Assembly: GCF_030817415.1 (NCBI RefSeq)
Contig: NZ_JAUSZI010000001.1
Span: 8,136 to 72,135, forward strand
Direction: 5' to 3'
Length of the DNA: 64,000 nt
From: Streptomyces umbrinus
GTDB taxonomy: Bacteria; Actinomycetota; Actinomycetes; Streptomycetales; Streptomycetaceae
Shown here: positions 7,544-15,172 of the stretch, piece after piece
Layout: every line of letters begins with the position of its first letter
Numbering within the stretch: position 1 is the stretch's first letter
Made by a program: the position numbers and the translations under genes
The notes under the pieces: generated by a model
Database searches by the model: none
What the model was told of the DNA's origin: nothing
The model's input: the letters and a program-made list of their open reading frames with translations, nothing else

Positions 7544-8479
7544 TCACTCTGGCTTCGGGAGTCGGATGGCGACGGCCCTGTCGATCTGCTGGAGGGTCGC
7601 CCCGATCTCCTGGATGAGTGGGACGGCAACGTCTGGCTGCGCTTCGACAGCCCGGCGGGCTGCTGCCTTGTTCACCTTCTTCGCAGCTTCCTGGAGTGCG
7701 GCAAGGGTGGCGTGCAGGCGCTCGATGTCCTTCGCTGCGAGAGGGCCGGCGTTGCTGTTACTGGGCTCCGGGCTGCGCTCCCCTTTTGGGGAGTCCGTGC
7801 CGAGCGAGCTGATGTCGGGGACCGAGTCGTCCTTCTCGCCGCTGCCGGGCTTGTCGTCCGGGGTGTCCAGGAGGCTTCGGACACGACGGCCGATGTCGGC
7901 GGCGTCGGCGTCCTTGGGAAGGAACCCGAGACCGTTGACCACTTTTTCGACAATCTCGCCGGTGACGCGGGTCCTGCACCGGGCGATGGTGTCGTAGACC
8001 GTGATGGCGACCTTGTCGTTCGTCTGACGGCGCAGCTCGGTCATCTTGCGGACGTGGAACTCCAGCGGCTTGTGACCGAGGTTGGCGAGGGCCTCGCCGA
8101 CGCGCCATTCGTCGATCAGCCGGTAGAGCTGGGATTCGGAGACCTCCCAGGTGTCCCACACCCATTCGGCGAAGTTGGGGTTCTCCTCGCGGTGCAGCTT
8201 GGCGGTGCTCATGGTCTCGAACGACTTGCCCGCGATCCAGAAAGCTGTACGGAGGTTGTCGACTCCGGCCTTGCAGGCTTCGAGATCCTCGCGCTCCTTG
8301 TCAGAGAGTTCGTCGTCGCTGTGCGGCTGATACGGGGCCGGGATCAGGGACAGGGCCGTGCCGGGGAGCGGCTTCACGACGACGCTCGCCGCGGCGGCGG
8401 TAGCGGGCAGGCCGCCGAACAGGCCGCCGGCCTGAGGCTGCTGTGCTTGTGTGGTGTCGACGTCGAACAGGCCAGCCAT
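7544..8479 (-). CDS. ParA partner protein (ParB-like, plasmid type)
   Basis: 311 residues encoded directly after parA, whose stop codon overlaps this start by one base, so the two are translationally coupled. There is no classical ParB box, but a probable helix-turn-helix is present around WEVSESQLYRLIDEWRVGEALANL, and the ends are disordered and charged. The genetic position, and a related palindrome inside this gene, argue for the centromere-binding adaptor of the partition system. That role is inferred from context; the family is seen beside ParA on other Streptomyces plasmids. Confidence 0.55.
   Translation of the reverse strand: MAGLFDVDTTQAQQPQAGGLFGGLPATAAAASVVVKPLPGTALSLIPAPYQPHSDDELSDKEREDLEACKAGVDNLRTAFWIAGKSFETMSTAKLHREENPNFAEWVWDTWEVSESQLYRLIDEWRVGEALANLGHKPLEFHVRKMTELRRQTNDKVAITVYDTIARCRTRVTGEIVEKVVNGLGFLPKDADAADIGRRVRSLLDTPDDKPGSGEKDDSVPDISSLGTDSPKGERSPEPSNSNAGPLAAKDIERLHATLAALQEAAKKVNKAAARRAVEAQPDVAVPLIQEIGATLQQIDRAVAIRLPKPE
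7778..7793. promoter_or_regulatory. Candidate centromere (parS-like) palindrome inside the parB-like gene
   Basis: CTCCCCTTTTGGGGAG followed by TCC. It has the same half-site and spacing as the copy upstream of parA (9513-9530) and a variant near 6133. Confidence 0.5.
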
Positions 8480-9468
8480 CAGGCCACGCTCCCGCAGTGC
8501 TCGAAGATCTCAGTGGTCAGTTCCCGCATCTCCTTGGAGAGCGGGGTGATCGTGTCAGGAACTATGTCGGCCCCGGTCGCGCGGCCGGCTCTCACGTCAG
8601 CCGGTGTCGCGGACACCGGCAGCAGATCGGCGTACTCGCTGAACAGCAGCCCCTTCTTACGGGCGTTGCGGGCCGGGACTTCGCGGTAGCCGACGATCGT
8701 GTCCAGGATCGGGGTGCCCTCGCCGAGCGTCGCGCGGATGTCCTTGCGGACGTCTGCGTGCATGAGGGTGGCCGCACGGTTCGAGCCGTAGAGGAACGCC
8801 CCGGCCATCTGGAGGTGGGGGTTCACCTGCTGCTTGACGACCTTGAAGTTCTTGCTGATTCGCTCCATGCCCGAGATGGACGAATCGTCGGAGCGGGTCG
8901 GAACGATCAGTGTCCGGGCGCTGCCGAGGACCAGCTGCTCAAGGGAGTCCTGTTCCGGGGCGCTGTCGAAGATGATGCGGTCGTACAGGGGGGCGATCGG
9001 CGCGAGGGAGCGGGCGAGGCTGAGGACGACGCCGGCACCTTCCTGCATCATGCGCAGCATCAGCAGGTTCGAGATGTCCGCGACCTGCGGGCCGCCGGGC
9101 AGCACGTCAAGGTTGGGGCGGACTTCGCGGATCGGCTGGAGCGGGACGCGGTCGTGGATCGCCCGGTACAGGCCCTGGCCGTCTATGGCGGAAGGTCCCG
9201 GCGGGTGGACACCGCGGCCGAAGCGCTTGATGCCGAGGTCGTCGTCGTCCTGGCCCGTCACACAGATGAGGAGGGTGCGGTACCCGGCTTCCGCGGAGTG
9301 ACCGGCAAGGTGCGCGGCCACGGTGCTCTTGCCGACACCGCCCTTGCCGGTGCCGACAGCGATGCTTTTGTCAGGGGGCTCGATCGCTTGCCCGGCACTC
9401 TGGTTCAGCACGAGGTGCCCTTCCTTGTTGCTCATTGTGGACCGCGCCGTGCGCGGCACAAGAGGCAT
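8479..9468 (-). CDS. parA: ParA-type partition ATPase
   Basis: 329 residues with the deviant Walker A of the ParA/MinD family (GTGKGGVGKST, about residues 39-49), the A' region DRIIFDSAPEQDSLEQL, and later DSSISGMERISKN. These ATPases bind nucleoid DNA and move plasmid copies apart with a ParB-like adaptor. The first ATG is supported by GAGGG nine bases upstream; an internal ATG (MSNKEG) is an alternative. It is the first gene of a two-gene leftward operon, and a palindrome sits upstream where a partition or autoregulatory site would be expected. Confidence 0.88.
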   Translation of the reverse strand: MPLVPRTARSTMSNKEGHLVLNQSAGQAIEPPDKSIAVGTGKGGVGKSTVAAHLAGHSAEAGYRTLLICVTGQDDDDLGIKRFGRGVHPPGPSAIDGQGLYRAIHDRVPLQPIREVRPNLDVLPGGPQVADISNLLMLRMMQEGAGVVLSLARSLAPIAPLYDRIIFDSAPEQDSLEQLVLGSARTLIVPTRSDDSSISGMERISKNFKVVKQQVNPHLQMAGAFLYGSNRAATLMHADVRKDIRATLGEGTPILDTIVGYREVPARNARKKGLLFSEYADLLPVSATPADVRAGRATGADIVPDTITPLSKEMRELTTEIFEHCGSVA

Positions 9469-9512
9469 CTTGGCACACCCTCATTCCTTGCCAGCACTGG
9501 CTTGCGGGCATC

Positions 9513-9530
9513 ACTCCCCTATTGGGGAGT
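9513..9530. promoter_or_regulatory. Candidate centromere/operator palindrome upstream of parA
   Basis: ACTCCCCTATTGGGGAGT lies 45 bases before the parA start, so it could serve both as a partition site and as an autoregulatory operator. Its half-site CTCCCC is shared with two other palindromes in the par region. Confidence 0.55.
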
Positions 9531-9859
9531 CCACTCGGACTGCATGATCCATCGAGCGGTGGACGGTGGGGAGTTGACGTTCTCCAGCCCCGGAACCGGG
9601 CGCGCCGGTGCTGCTGCCGTGCCCGGCGGGATCGATGGGGCGGGCTGGCGGCTGCACCTAGCTGATCTTGTGCGGCTGGCCGGAGGCAGAGACGGGCCCG
9701 GCATTCAAGAGCGGTGCGCATTGAATCCCGATGCTGTCGGCGGTGGACTGCGCTCAGTTCCCGTCCGGCGCAAGGAAGTTGCGCCGCTAACTCCGGTTAC
9801 GCACACAGTTCGGAGTGCCCGGAGGGGACACCTTTTTTCTGGAGACTGAGGAGATATTC

Positions 9860-10012
9860 ATGCCGTCCACCGACCGCACCCTGATCGTCACGGTGGCTTC
9901 GATCGGTGCCGCTGTCGCCGGCGTCACCGTGGTGGTCGCCCCGACCCTCATGCCGGTGCTCGGGATCACGCTGGCGGCGTTCACGGCGCTGATGCTGGTC
10001 TTGAAGACGTGA
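9860..10012 (+). CDS. Small two-helix membrane protein
   Basis: 50 residues (MPSTDRTLIVTVASIGAAVAGVTVVVAPTLMPVLGITLAAFTALMLVLKT), essentially two membrane helices. The ATG lies behind GAGGAG with ideal spacing. A strong terminator follows 17 bases after the stop. Many Streptomyces plasmids carry such short membrane proteins, sometimes linked to pock formation; its role here is unknown. Confidence 0.6.
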   Translation: MPSTDRTLIVTVASIGAAVAGVTVVVAPTLMPVLGITLAAFTALMLVLKT

Positions 10013-10029
10013 GTGGGCCCGGAACGCAA

Positions 10030-10076
10030 AAGAGGCCCGTACCCCCGACAAACGCTGTCGGGGGTACGGGCCTCTT
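10030..10076. terminator. Strong bidirectional terminator
   Basis: A perfect 21-base-pair stem (AAGAGGCCCGTACCCCCGACA and its complement) with a five-base loop, between two convergent genes. Confidence 0.85.
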
Positions 10077-10103
10077 CCTTGGTGGTCGTGTGCGTCAGAG
10101 CAT

Positions 10104-10808
10104 TCAGGTAACGGGAGCGCCGCGGCCCGGGATGTCCGTGGCTCCCTCCCTGCCGACCGCGGCCGCCAGGAGCGCGAGGGCGTCGGCTTCGTACGGGTCG
10201 CAGTAGGCGAGGTGGTCGCTGACGTCGAACACGGCGCCCTTCACGGTGAGCGTGAAGCCGGGCAGGACTGTGTCAGCCTTCCCCTCCAGGTGGGCGCTGA
10301 GGCGGTCGACGTCCCGGTCCGTGTGCCGGGCCTGGGTGTAGGGACCGAGGCGCAGCAGGATGTAGCCGCGGTTGTTCTTCCGGCGGGCTTCGACGTGGAC
10401 GCCGTAGAGCGCCGGTGCCATGCCGACGTCGTCGGGGAGGTCCAGGCCCGCGGCGGCGTGGGTGAGCATCTGGTAGGCCGGATTCCACACTCCGAGGATC
10501 GCCTTCGTCTCGCAGCGCAGCCAGCCCTTGCGGGTGTAGCGGTGGGGGTAGGGCGTGTACGGGTAGCCGGGGTGTTCCAGGCAGACGGCGATGAGGTCCG
10601 GGCCGTGGTCGTCGCCGGGCCGGGGACGGACGCGCTCGATGAACGGGCCGACCCTGACCGCGGCGTCCTGGTTGCAGCCCGGCGTCCAGGCCTGCGGATT
10701 CTTGCGGGCCGCAAGCAACGCACGGAACGCGTCGACGACCGCCTGGTCCTCGGGAGCGAGGGCTTCAGGCGGCGCGTGGCCGCAGCGGCGAAAGAAGGCG
10801 CGCTTCAT
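10104..10808 (-). CDS. Hypothetical protein of the DNA-metabolism operon
   Basis: 234 residues, MKRAFFRRCGHAPPEALAPEDQAVVDAFRALLAARKNPQAWTPGCNQ..., with a central WNPAYQMLTHAAAGLDLPDDVGMAPALYGVHVEARRKNNRGYILLRLGPY. GGAGG precedes the ATG, which overlaps the stop of the upstream gene (ATGA), so it is co-translated with it. No domain is recognised. It is the last gene of a long leftward operon. Confidence 0.65.
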   Translation of the reverse strand: MKRAFFRRCGHAPPEALAPEDQAVVDAFRALLAARKNPQAWTPGCNQDAAVRVGPFIERVRPRPGDDHGPDLIAVCLEHPGYPYTPYPHRYTRKGWLRCETKAILGVWNPAYQMLTHAAAGLDLPDDVGMAPALYGVHVEARRKNNRGYILLRLGPYTQARHTDRDVDRLSAHLEGKADTVLPGFTLTVKGAVFDVSDHLAYCDPYEADALALLAAAVGREGATDIPGRGAPVT

Positions 10809-11542
10809 CGGGCGGCCTCCTGTTCGTGGAGGGGTGTGCTCACGTCGGCGGCCGCCGCTTGGCCGGCGCTCCCTTCGAGTTCGGTGTGGCGCTGCTGGAG
10901 ATGGTCGATGGCCGTGTGGTCGGTCAACGCGGTCTGGATCAGGTCGCGCTGGTATTCCATGCCGGCGAAGAAGCCCGCGTGGTAGCGGCACTGGTCCTGG
11001 GCTTCAGCGCAGGCCGGGCAGTCCTCCCAGCCCAGGGCGTCATACGGCGCGGTCTCCGGTCCGGGACGCTCCGATACCTGCCGGTGCACGGCGGGGGAGT
11101 ATGGACTGCTGTTGGTGAACAGGTCCTCGCGCCAGGTGGGCGGCATCTCGCTGAGGAAGGCGGCCAGGGCGGCCGCGATCTGCGGGTAGTGGTCGTAGAG
11201 CGATGACCAAATCCGTGTGGCTTCGGTTTCCGGGTCGAACCGCGGGGCCAGTTCGTGGGCCTCGCGGGTGTAGGTGCGGGTCTTCTCGCGGCGCTCTTCC
11301 CAGCCGTTGGTGTCGATCCCGGCCTCGATCGCCGCTCCCAGGATCTGGGGGTCGCTGAGGAACTCGGGGGCCAGCAGCTGCGCGGCCAGGGTTTCGGCTG
11401 CGGCCCGGTCGCAGCGGGCGAGCGCGGCCACGGCCTGGTCGGTGAGGAAGGCGCTGCGGCGGGTCCAGATGTCGGCGTTGCTGTACGCGGTGGCCAGCAT
11501 CCGTGCGCGCAGGCGTGTGAGTTGGGTGGTGCTGTCCGTCAT
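10805..11542 (-). CDS. Hypothetical helical protein with CxxC pair
   Basis: 245 residues (MTDSTTQLTRLRARMLATAYSNADIWTRRSAFLTDQAV...). Largely helical, with a late cysteine cluster DCPACAEAQDQC that could bind metal. Its stop overlaps the next gene's start. The operon context is clamp, modification and repair genes. Family not recognised. Confidence 0.65.
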   Translation of the reverse strand: MTDSTTQLTRLRARMLATAYSNADIWTRRSAFLTDQAVAALARCDRAAAETLAAQLLAPEFLSDPQILGAAIEAGIDTNGWEERREKTRTYTREAHELAPRFDPETEATRIWSSLYDHYPQIAAALAAFLSEMPPTWREDLFTNSSPYSPAVHRQVSERPGPETAPYDALGWEDCPACAEAQDQCRYHAGFFAGMEYQRDLIQTALTDHTAIDHLQQRHTELEGSAGQAAAADVSTPLHEQEAAR

Positions 11543-11594
11543 GAAGAGGGTCTCCTTCGAGAAGGTGCTGGCGTCGGCGGGTGCCGGTGTCGTG

Positions 11595-11670
11595 CTGCGG
11601 GGCGGCCGGTGTCGGCGGCCGCCCCGCAGGCATGGCGGTGCCCCGGCCCGCCGAAGCGGGGCCGGGGCAC
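11595..11670. terminator. Two adjacent GC hairpins after a dnaN fossil
   Basis: CTGCGGGGCGGCC...GGCCGCCCCGCAG, then GTGCCCCGGCCC...GGGCCGGGGCAC. The first hairpin recurs almost unchanged just downstream of the intact dnaN gene (15114-15155), and a related one occurs after the second fossil (13985-14020), so it belongs to the dnaN 3' region. Confidence 0.65.
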
Positions 11671-11683
11671 GGGTGGGTGGTGG

Positions 11684-11764
11684 TCAGCCTGAGAGAGGGA
11701 CGGGCATGAGGAGGTGGCGCAGCGCGTCCTCGAAGGCTTCGTCGCTGTGCAGCACGGCGAGCCC
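11684..11764 (-). pseudogene. Fossil of dnaN 3' end (copy A)
   Basis: Read leftward, the end of this stretch translates as GLAVLHSDEAFEDALRHLLMPVPLSG-stop. That follows the intact clamp's last residues DDQGLRYALMPVRLTG-stop and keeps the invariant LMPV/LMPVR clamp C-terminus. Nothing upstream of it is clamp-like, so only the last ~25 codons survive. It is followed by the same GC hairpin as the real gene. Confidence 0.65.
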
Positions 11765-11776
11765 TGTCCGGGGCCT

Positions 11777-12343
11777 TCAGATGGTGGTGCTGGTGCGGGC
11801 GATGGTGTCGGCGAGGTGCAGCAGCGCCGCGGTGTTGCCGTGGATGGCCGTCGCGATCGCTTCGGCGCCGGCGTCGTTGAGATGGTCGACGTTGAGGCCG
11901 TCCATCGCCCGGATCGCCTCCCGGCGGTACTCGCGTGGAGGGGCAGGGAACACGGGGAGTTGACGGCGGGCTGCGGCGATGTCGGCCAGCGAGGTCAGCA
12001 GCCCGACCCGTCCGAAGACCGGGCGGTCGTCCTCCCAGTCGGCGGTGTGCAGTTCGACTTCCCTGTCGTCCTCGCTCCACGCCGCGCGCACCTCGTAGTA
12101 GGGGTCCCCGTCGAAATCGGCGTCGGTCAGGTGGGCGGGCCGCAACTTGCCGGAGCCGTCGATGCCGGCGGCCGCGATCGGCTCGATGCCAAGGTCGGCG
12201 AGGCGCGTGTTGATCAGGTCGGCGTGGCGCCGGGCACGCAGCAGGCCCTGGGCCACGATGTCGATCTGCTGCTCCTGGTGGGCGGCTTCGGCGGCGGCAA
12301 GCCAGCCCGGTACGACGGGCTGGTCGGTGGTGGGGCCGGTCAT
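11777..12343 (-). CDS. Hypothetical protein
   Basis: 188 residues (MTGPTTDQPVVPGWLAAAEAAHQEQQIDIVAQGLLRARRHADLINTRLADLGI...). Two helices are followed by a short acidic beta-rich region (FDGDPYYEVRAAWSEDDREVELHTADWEDD) and more helices. It overlaps the upstream gene by four bases (ATGA). Similar proteins occur in Streptomyces plasmids and phages; function unknown. Confidence 0.6.
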   Translation of the reverse strand: MTGPTTDQPVVPGWLAAAEAAHQEQQIDIVAQGLLRARRHADLINTRLADLGIEPIAAAGIDGSGKLRPAHLTDADFDGDPYYEVRAAWSEDDREVELHTADWEDDRPVFGRVGLLTSLADIAAARRQLPVFPAPPREYRREAIRAMDGLNVDHLNDAGAEAIATAIHGNTAALLHLADTIARTSTTI

Positions 12344-12582
12344 CGGCTGTTCTCCTCAGATGCGTTGGGGTGGCTCGGGGGCCGGGTCAGGCCCCGGAAG
12401 GGGCGGACCGTGGTGGATCCGTCGGCGCGGCGGATCGCCACGTTGCGCGGCCCGGCAGCGGGGCGCCGGCCGGGCCACTGGAAGTGCAGCCAGTCGCCGG
12501 TGAGTTCGGGGGCGCGACGGGCGCAGTACGGGGTGACGACGGTGACGGGACGGCCGCGTTCGAGGTACACCCGGCCGGTCAT
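12340..12582 (-). CDS. Small hypothetical protein
   Basis: 80 residues, MTGRVYLERGRPVTVVTPYCARRAPELTGDWLHFQWPGRRPAAGPRNVAIRRADGSTTVRPFRGL..., a compact beta-rich sequence. It starts five bases after the stop of the DUF5131 gene and overlaps the following gene, so it is embedded in the operon. It resembles short proteins frequently encoded beside nucleic-acid genes in Streptomyces plasmids, but has no named domain I can assign. Confidence 0.6.
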   Translation of the reverse strand: MTGRVYLERGRPVTVVTPYCARRAPELTGDWLHFQWPGRRPAAGPRNVAIRRADGSTTVRPFRGLTRPPSHPNASEENSR

Positions 12583-12587
12583 GCCAC

Positions 12588-13592
12588 TCACCGGGCGGCC
12601 GGGGCAGCGTCGTAGCTCGCGCCGTCCAGGAGCCGTCCGGCTGCCTTCTTGCCCACGCGGCGCATACGGACAGCGTCGGGTGGGGCGAGGGCCTCCCTGC
12701 CGTTCCAGGTGCGGCCCTGGGTGTCGATGAGGGTGATGGCGCCGCGGTCGTGTCCGTGGTCCTCGGGGGCGTGTTCTCCCCATTGCTTGAGGAAGAACGG
12801 CACTCCTGCCCATGTGCACTGATCACGCAGGTGGCGGGCCCACTGTGGGTGCATGGGGCGTGCCCCGGGTCCGCTCTCTCCTCCCGCGATCACCCAGTCG
12901 ATGCCGTGGAGGCCGCTCTCGCAGCAGCCGGCGGCGTGGACGTAGGAGGCGGTGAGCCCGTGACCGCGTTCGCTGCCCATGGTGATGACGGCCCGTTTGA
13001 GGTTGACGGGCCCCAACAGCGGTTCGCAGGAGAGGAACCGTACGGCGGCCGGGGTTCCCAGCAGGGCGGGGATCCGGATGTCGGCCCATTTCTGGTCTTC
13101 GACCGAGACTCCCAGCCACACGTTGGGCAGCGGCTTGCCTCCCAGCATCGCGCCGGCTGCGAGCCAGTCCTCCTGGCAGCGGGCGAAGTGCTCGCGGCCC
13201 TGCTGCGCGACGTCGTGCCAGAACGTCGCCCGGGACAGCAGCGCCTTCATGCGCGCGTGCCTCTTGGTGAGGACCTGGTAGGTGTGGCGCGGGGTGAGCG
13301 CCATGATCGCGAAGACTTGGGCGATGTACGTGTCGGGGATGTCCTGGTGGAACAGGTCGGACATGGAGTCGAGGAAGATCCGGCGGGGCTTGGTCCAGGT
13401 CATCGGCAGCCGCAGGCGTTCGGGGCGCAGGATGATGTCGAAGCCGGCCTCGAAGTGGTGGCCCGGGATGCCGCGCCACCGTTCGGCGAAGGTCGCCGCG
13501 TAGCAGTGCGTGCATCCGTCGGAGATCTTCGTACAGCCGGTGACCGGATTCCACGTGCTGTCGGTCCACTCGATGCCGGTGGTGTCAGCCAC
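12588..13592 (-). CDS. DUF5131 (phage Gp37/Gp68) family protein, radical-SAM-like
   Basis: 334 residues, GTG start behind GGAGGCGAGCC. The N-terminus IEWTDSTWNPVTGCTKISDGCTHCYA carries the CxxxxxxCxxC arrangement of this family, followed by RIFLDSMSDLFH, YQVLTKRHARM, VWLGVSVEDQKWADIRIPALL and WVIAGGESGPGARP. All of these are family hallmarks. Members bind an iron-sulfur cluster-like cysteine triad and are common in phages and mobile elements, but the reaction is not established. It is translationally coupled with a deoxyribosyltransferase-like gene, hinting at nucleotide or DNA-base chemistry. Confidence 0.85.
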   Translation of the reverse strand: MADTTGIEWTDSTWNPVTGCTKISDGCTHCYAATFAERWRGIPGHHFEAGFDIILRPERLRLPMTWTKPRRIFLDSMSDLFHQDIPDTYIAQVFAIMALTPRHTYQVLTKRHARMKALLSRATFWHDVAQQGREHFARCQEDWLAAGAMLGGKPLPNVWLGVSVEDQKWADIRIPALLGTPAAVRFLSCEPLLGPVNLKRAVITMGSERGHGLTASYVHAAGCCESGLHGIDWVIAGGESGPGARPMHPQWARHLRDQCTWAGVPFFLKQWGEHAPEDHGHDRGAITLIDTQGRTWNGREALAPPDAVRMRRVGKKAAGRLLDGASYDAAPAAR

Positions 13593-13959
13593 GGCTCGCC
13601 TCCCCGTCGGGTGCGGGGTGGGTGTAGCGGATGGGCTTGCCGATACTGCGGGCGTAGTCGATCTCGCGGCGGGTGCTGTCGCCGATGTAGCCGCCGGGGT
13701 TGACCACGAGGACTTCGTCGGCGAGGTCGATCTTCCGCAGGTGCAGGTCGTCCAGGACCTGCTTGAGGCGGTCCGCTTTGGCGGCGGTGTCCCACAGGGG
13801 GTGCTGCTCTTTGAGGTTGCAGCCGGGGGCGAGGACGATCCGGCCGGCCACGGTCTCGTACAGGGCGGCTTCGGTGAACTGCTCCCAGAATCGGGTCGAT
13901 CCGCACAGGACAACGATCGACGGGCGGGAGACGGTGGTGTGGGCGGTGTGGTGACGCAT
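13585..13959 (-). CDS. Nucleoside 2-deoxyribosyltransferase-like protein
   Basis: 124 residues with a Rossmann-like start VVLCGSTRFWEQF, then LAPGCN, a central LADEVLVVNPGGYIGDSTRREIDYARSIGKPIRY. This is the pattern of the small NDT/DUF4406 group, in which GSxR and the GxxGxxTxxEIxxA motif bind the nucleotide. Such proteins handle nucleoside or nucleotide sugars. The gene starts behind AGGAAGGGA and overlaps the DUF5131 gene by eight bases. Exact substrate unknown. Confidence 0.75.
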   Translation of the reverse strand: MRHHTAHTTVSRPSIVVLCGSTRFWEQFTEAALYETVAGRIVLAPGCNLKEQHPLWDTAAKADRLKQVLDDLHLRKIDLADEVLVVNPGGYIGDSTRREIDYARSIGKPIRYTHPAPDGEASRG

Positions 13960-14034
13960 GGGTCCCTTCCTGGACGTGGTGAAGCCCGGGGCGGCCCGCG
14001 CGGTGGCGGCCGCCCCGGGCGGGGCGGGTTGGGG

Positions 14035-14148
14035 TCAGCGGGTGAGACGGACGGGCATGAGCGCGTAGCGCAGGCCCTGTTCGTCGCTGGATGGCCGGCT
14101 TGAACGCTGGAGGTGAAGTGGAAGTCGACGGCTTCAGCAGACTCGGTG
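14035..14148 (-). pseudogene. Fossil of dnaN 3' end (copy B)
   Basis: Nearly base-for-base equal to the last ~110 bases of the intact dnaN gene (GACGGGCATGAGCGCGTAGC and GGAGGTGAAGTGGAAGTCGA are shared). It has a short deletion where the intact gene reads GTCGCTGCCGTGGCCGCGCAGG, and then similarity stops. It ends ...LMPVRLTR-stop. A GC hairpin follows, as after the true gene. The ~430 bases to its right (14149-14582) hold no recognisable gene. Confidence 0.8.
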
Positions 14149-14582
14149 GTGGGCCAGGACGACAGTGGTGCGTAGGGGCAGGAAAGCGTCATCGCCGGGG
14201 GTGGGTCCGGTCGGCTGTTCCTTGTGGGTCAAACGACCGGCACGCTCAGCGACCGGGCCGGGCTACGGTGCTCGTCGTACGGGGCTGACACCGGCCATGG
14301 CGGTCGCGCATGACCTCACTTGCAGGGCGACCCTCGCCTGATGTGGCGTCAACTTGAGGCGCTGCACGACTGACGAAGTTCCCTGCACGGACGACACAGT
14401 CCCAAGCCCACGATGATCCTAAGGTCCCTGGACGAGGCCAGAGCGAGGGGTCTAACACACCCGCATCACGAGCCTTGTCCAGGCCATCCCCTGCCTGCAT
14501 CACGCCAGCTCAGACCAAGGATGGAAAGGCTCACCGCGCGCCTGTCACCAGGGCCAACTCCCCATCCACGAGAGGAATTTCC

Positions 14583-15053
14583 ATGAGTATCCGCTCGATC
14601 CGACGAGTCAAGGGCGTTATGACAATCGGCGCCCTCACCGCCAGCCTCCTTGGAGGCTCCGCAGTCTTCGCTTCCCCAGCAGCTGCTGCCTATGCCGGGC
14701 ACTGCAATGTCAATCAGGTGACATCGGTCGGTGTCACCCCCGGCTACTCCATCACTCGGCCGGCTTACATGCCTGAAGGCAGCTACAGCAGAACGGCCAA
14801 CTGTTGGATGGATTACGGCAGCAGGGGATTCGGCGTGGAGTGGCTCCAGTTCACGCTCAACTCCTGCTATGGGTTCAACCTCGCGACGGACGGCGAGTTC
14901 GGGTCGAACACTCGCAGTGCCCTTGCGTCCGCCCAGCAGCAAGAGCGCATCACCGCTGACGGCATATACGGCACTCAAAGTCGTGAGTACTTGAAGTTTC
15001 CGCGATACCGGGAGATCAACGGTGACCGCAGCGGCTGCGAGTCGGTCAACTGA
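14583..15053 (+). CDS. Secreted peptidoglycan-binding domain protein
   Basis: 156 residues with a typical signal peptide: basic start MSIRSIRRVKG, hydrophobic core MTIGALTASLLGGSAVFA, cleavage after SPAAAA. The mature part has four cysteines and a peptidoglycan-binding type 1 repeat (VEWLQFTLNS...FNLATDGEFGSNTRSALASAQQQERITADGIYGTQSREYL). It is probably exported and cell-wall associated. The ATG follows GAGAGGAA. It is the only rightward gene in this operon block and lies exactly between intact dnaN and fossil copy B, with more A/T-rich codons than its neighbours, so it looks inserted. Confidence 0.8.
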   Translation: MSIRSIRRVKGVMTIGALTASLLGGSAVFASPAAAAYAGHCNVNQVTSVGVTPGYSITRPAYMPEGSYSRTANCWMDYGSRGFGVEWLQFTLNSCYGFNLATDGEFGSNTRSALASAQQQERITADGIYGTQSREYLKFPRYREINGDRSGCESVN

Positions 15054-15113
15054 CGCGTAGAACCATGGGGAGCTCGCCTCTTGCCCTTCTCGGAGTGTGC
15101 GGGCGGGATGGTG

Positions 15114-15155
15114 CTGCGGGGCGGCCGGAGCCGGTGTCCACGGCCGCCCCGCAGA
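15114..15155. terminator. Hairpin terminator of dnaN
   Basis: CTGCGGGGCGGCCG...CGGCCGCCCCGCAG, just past the dnaN stop. The same hairpin follows fossil copy A, and a variant follows copy B. Confidence 0.7.
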
Positions 15156-15172
15156 CGTCAGGGGCCGGTCGG

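Noticed and set aside
14475..14582. Upstream extension of the secreted peptidoglycan-binding protein
   Set aside because: The signal peptide and ribosome site place the start at 14583; the extension has no domain.
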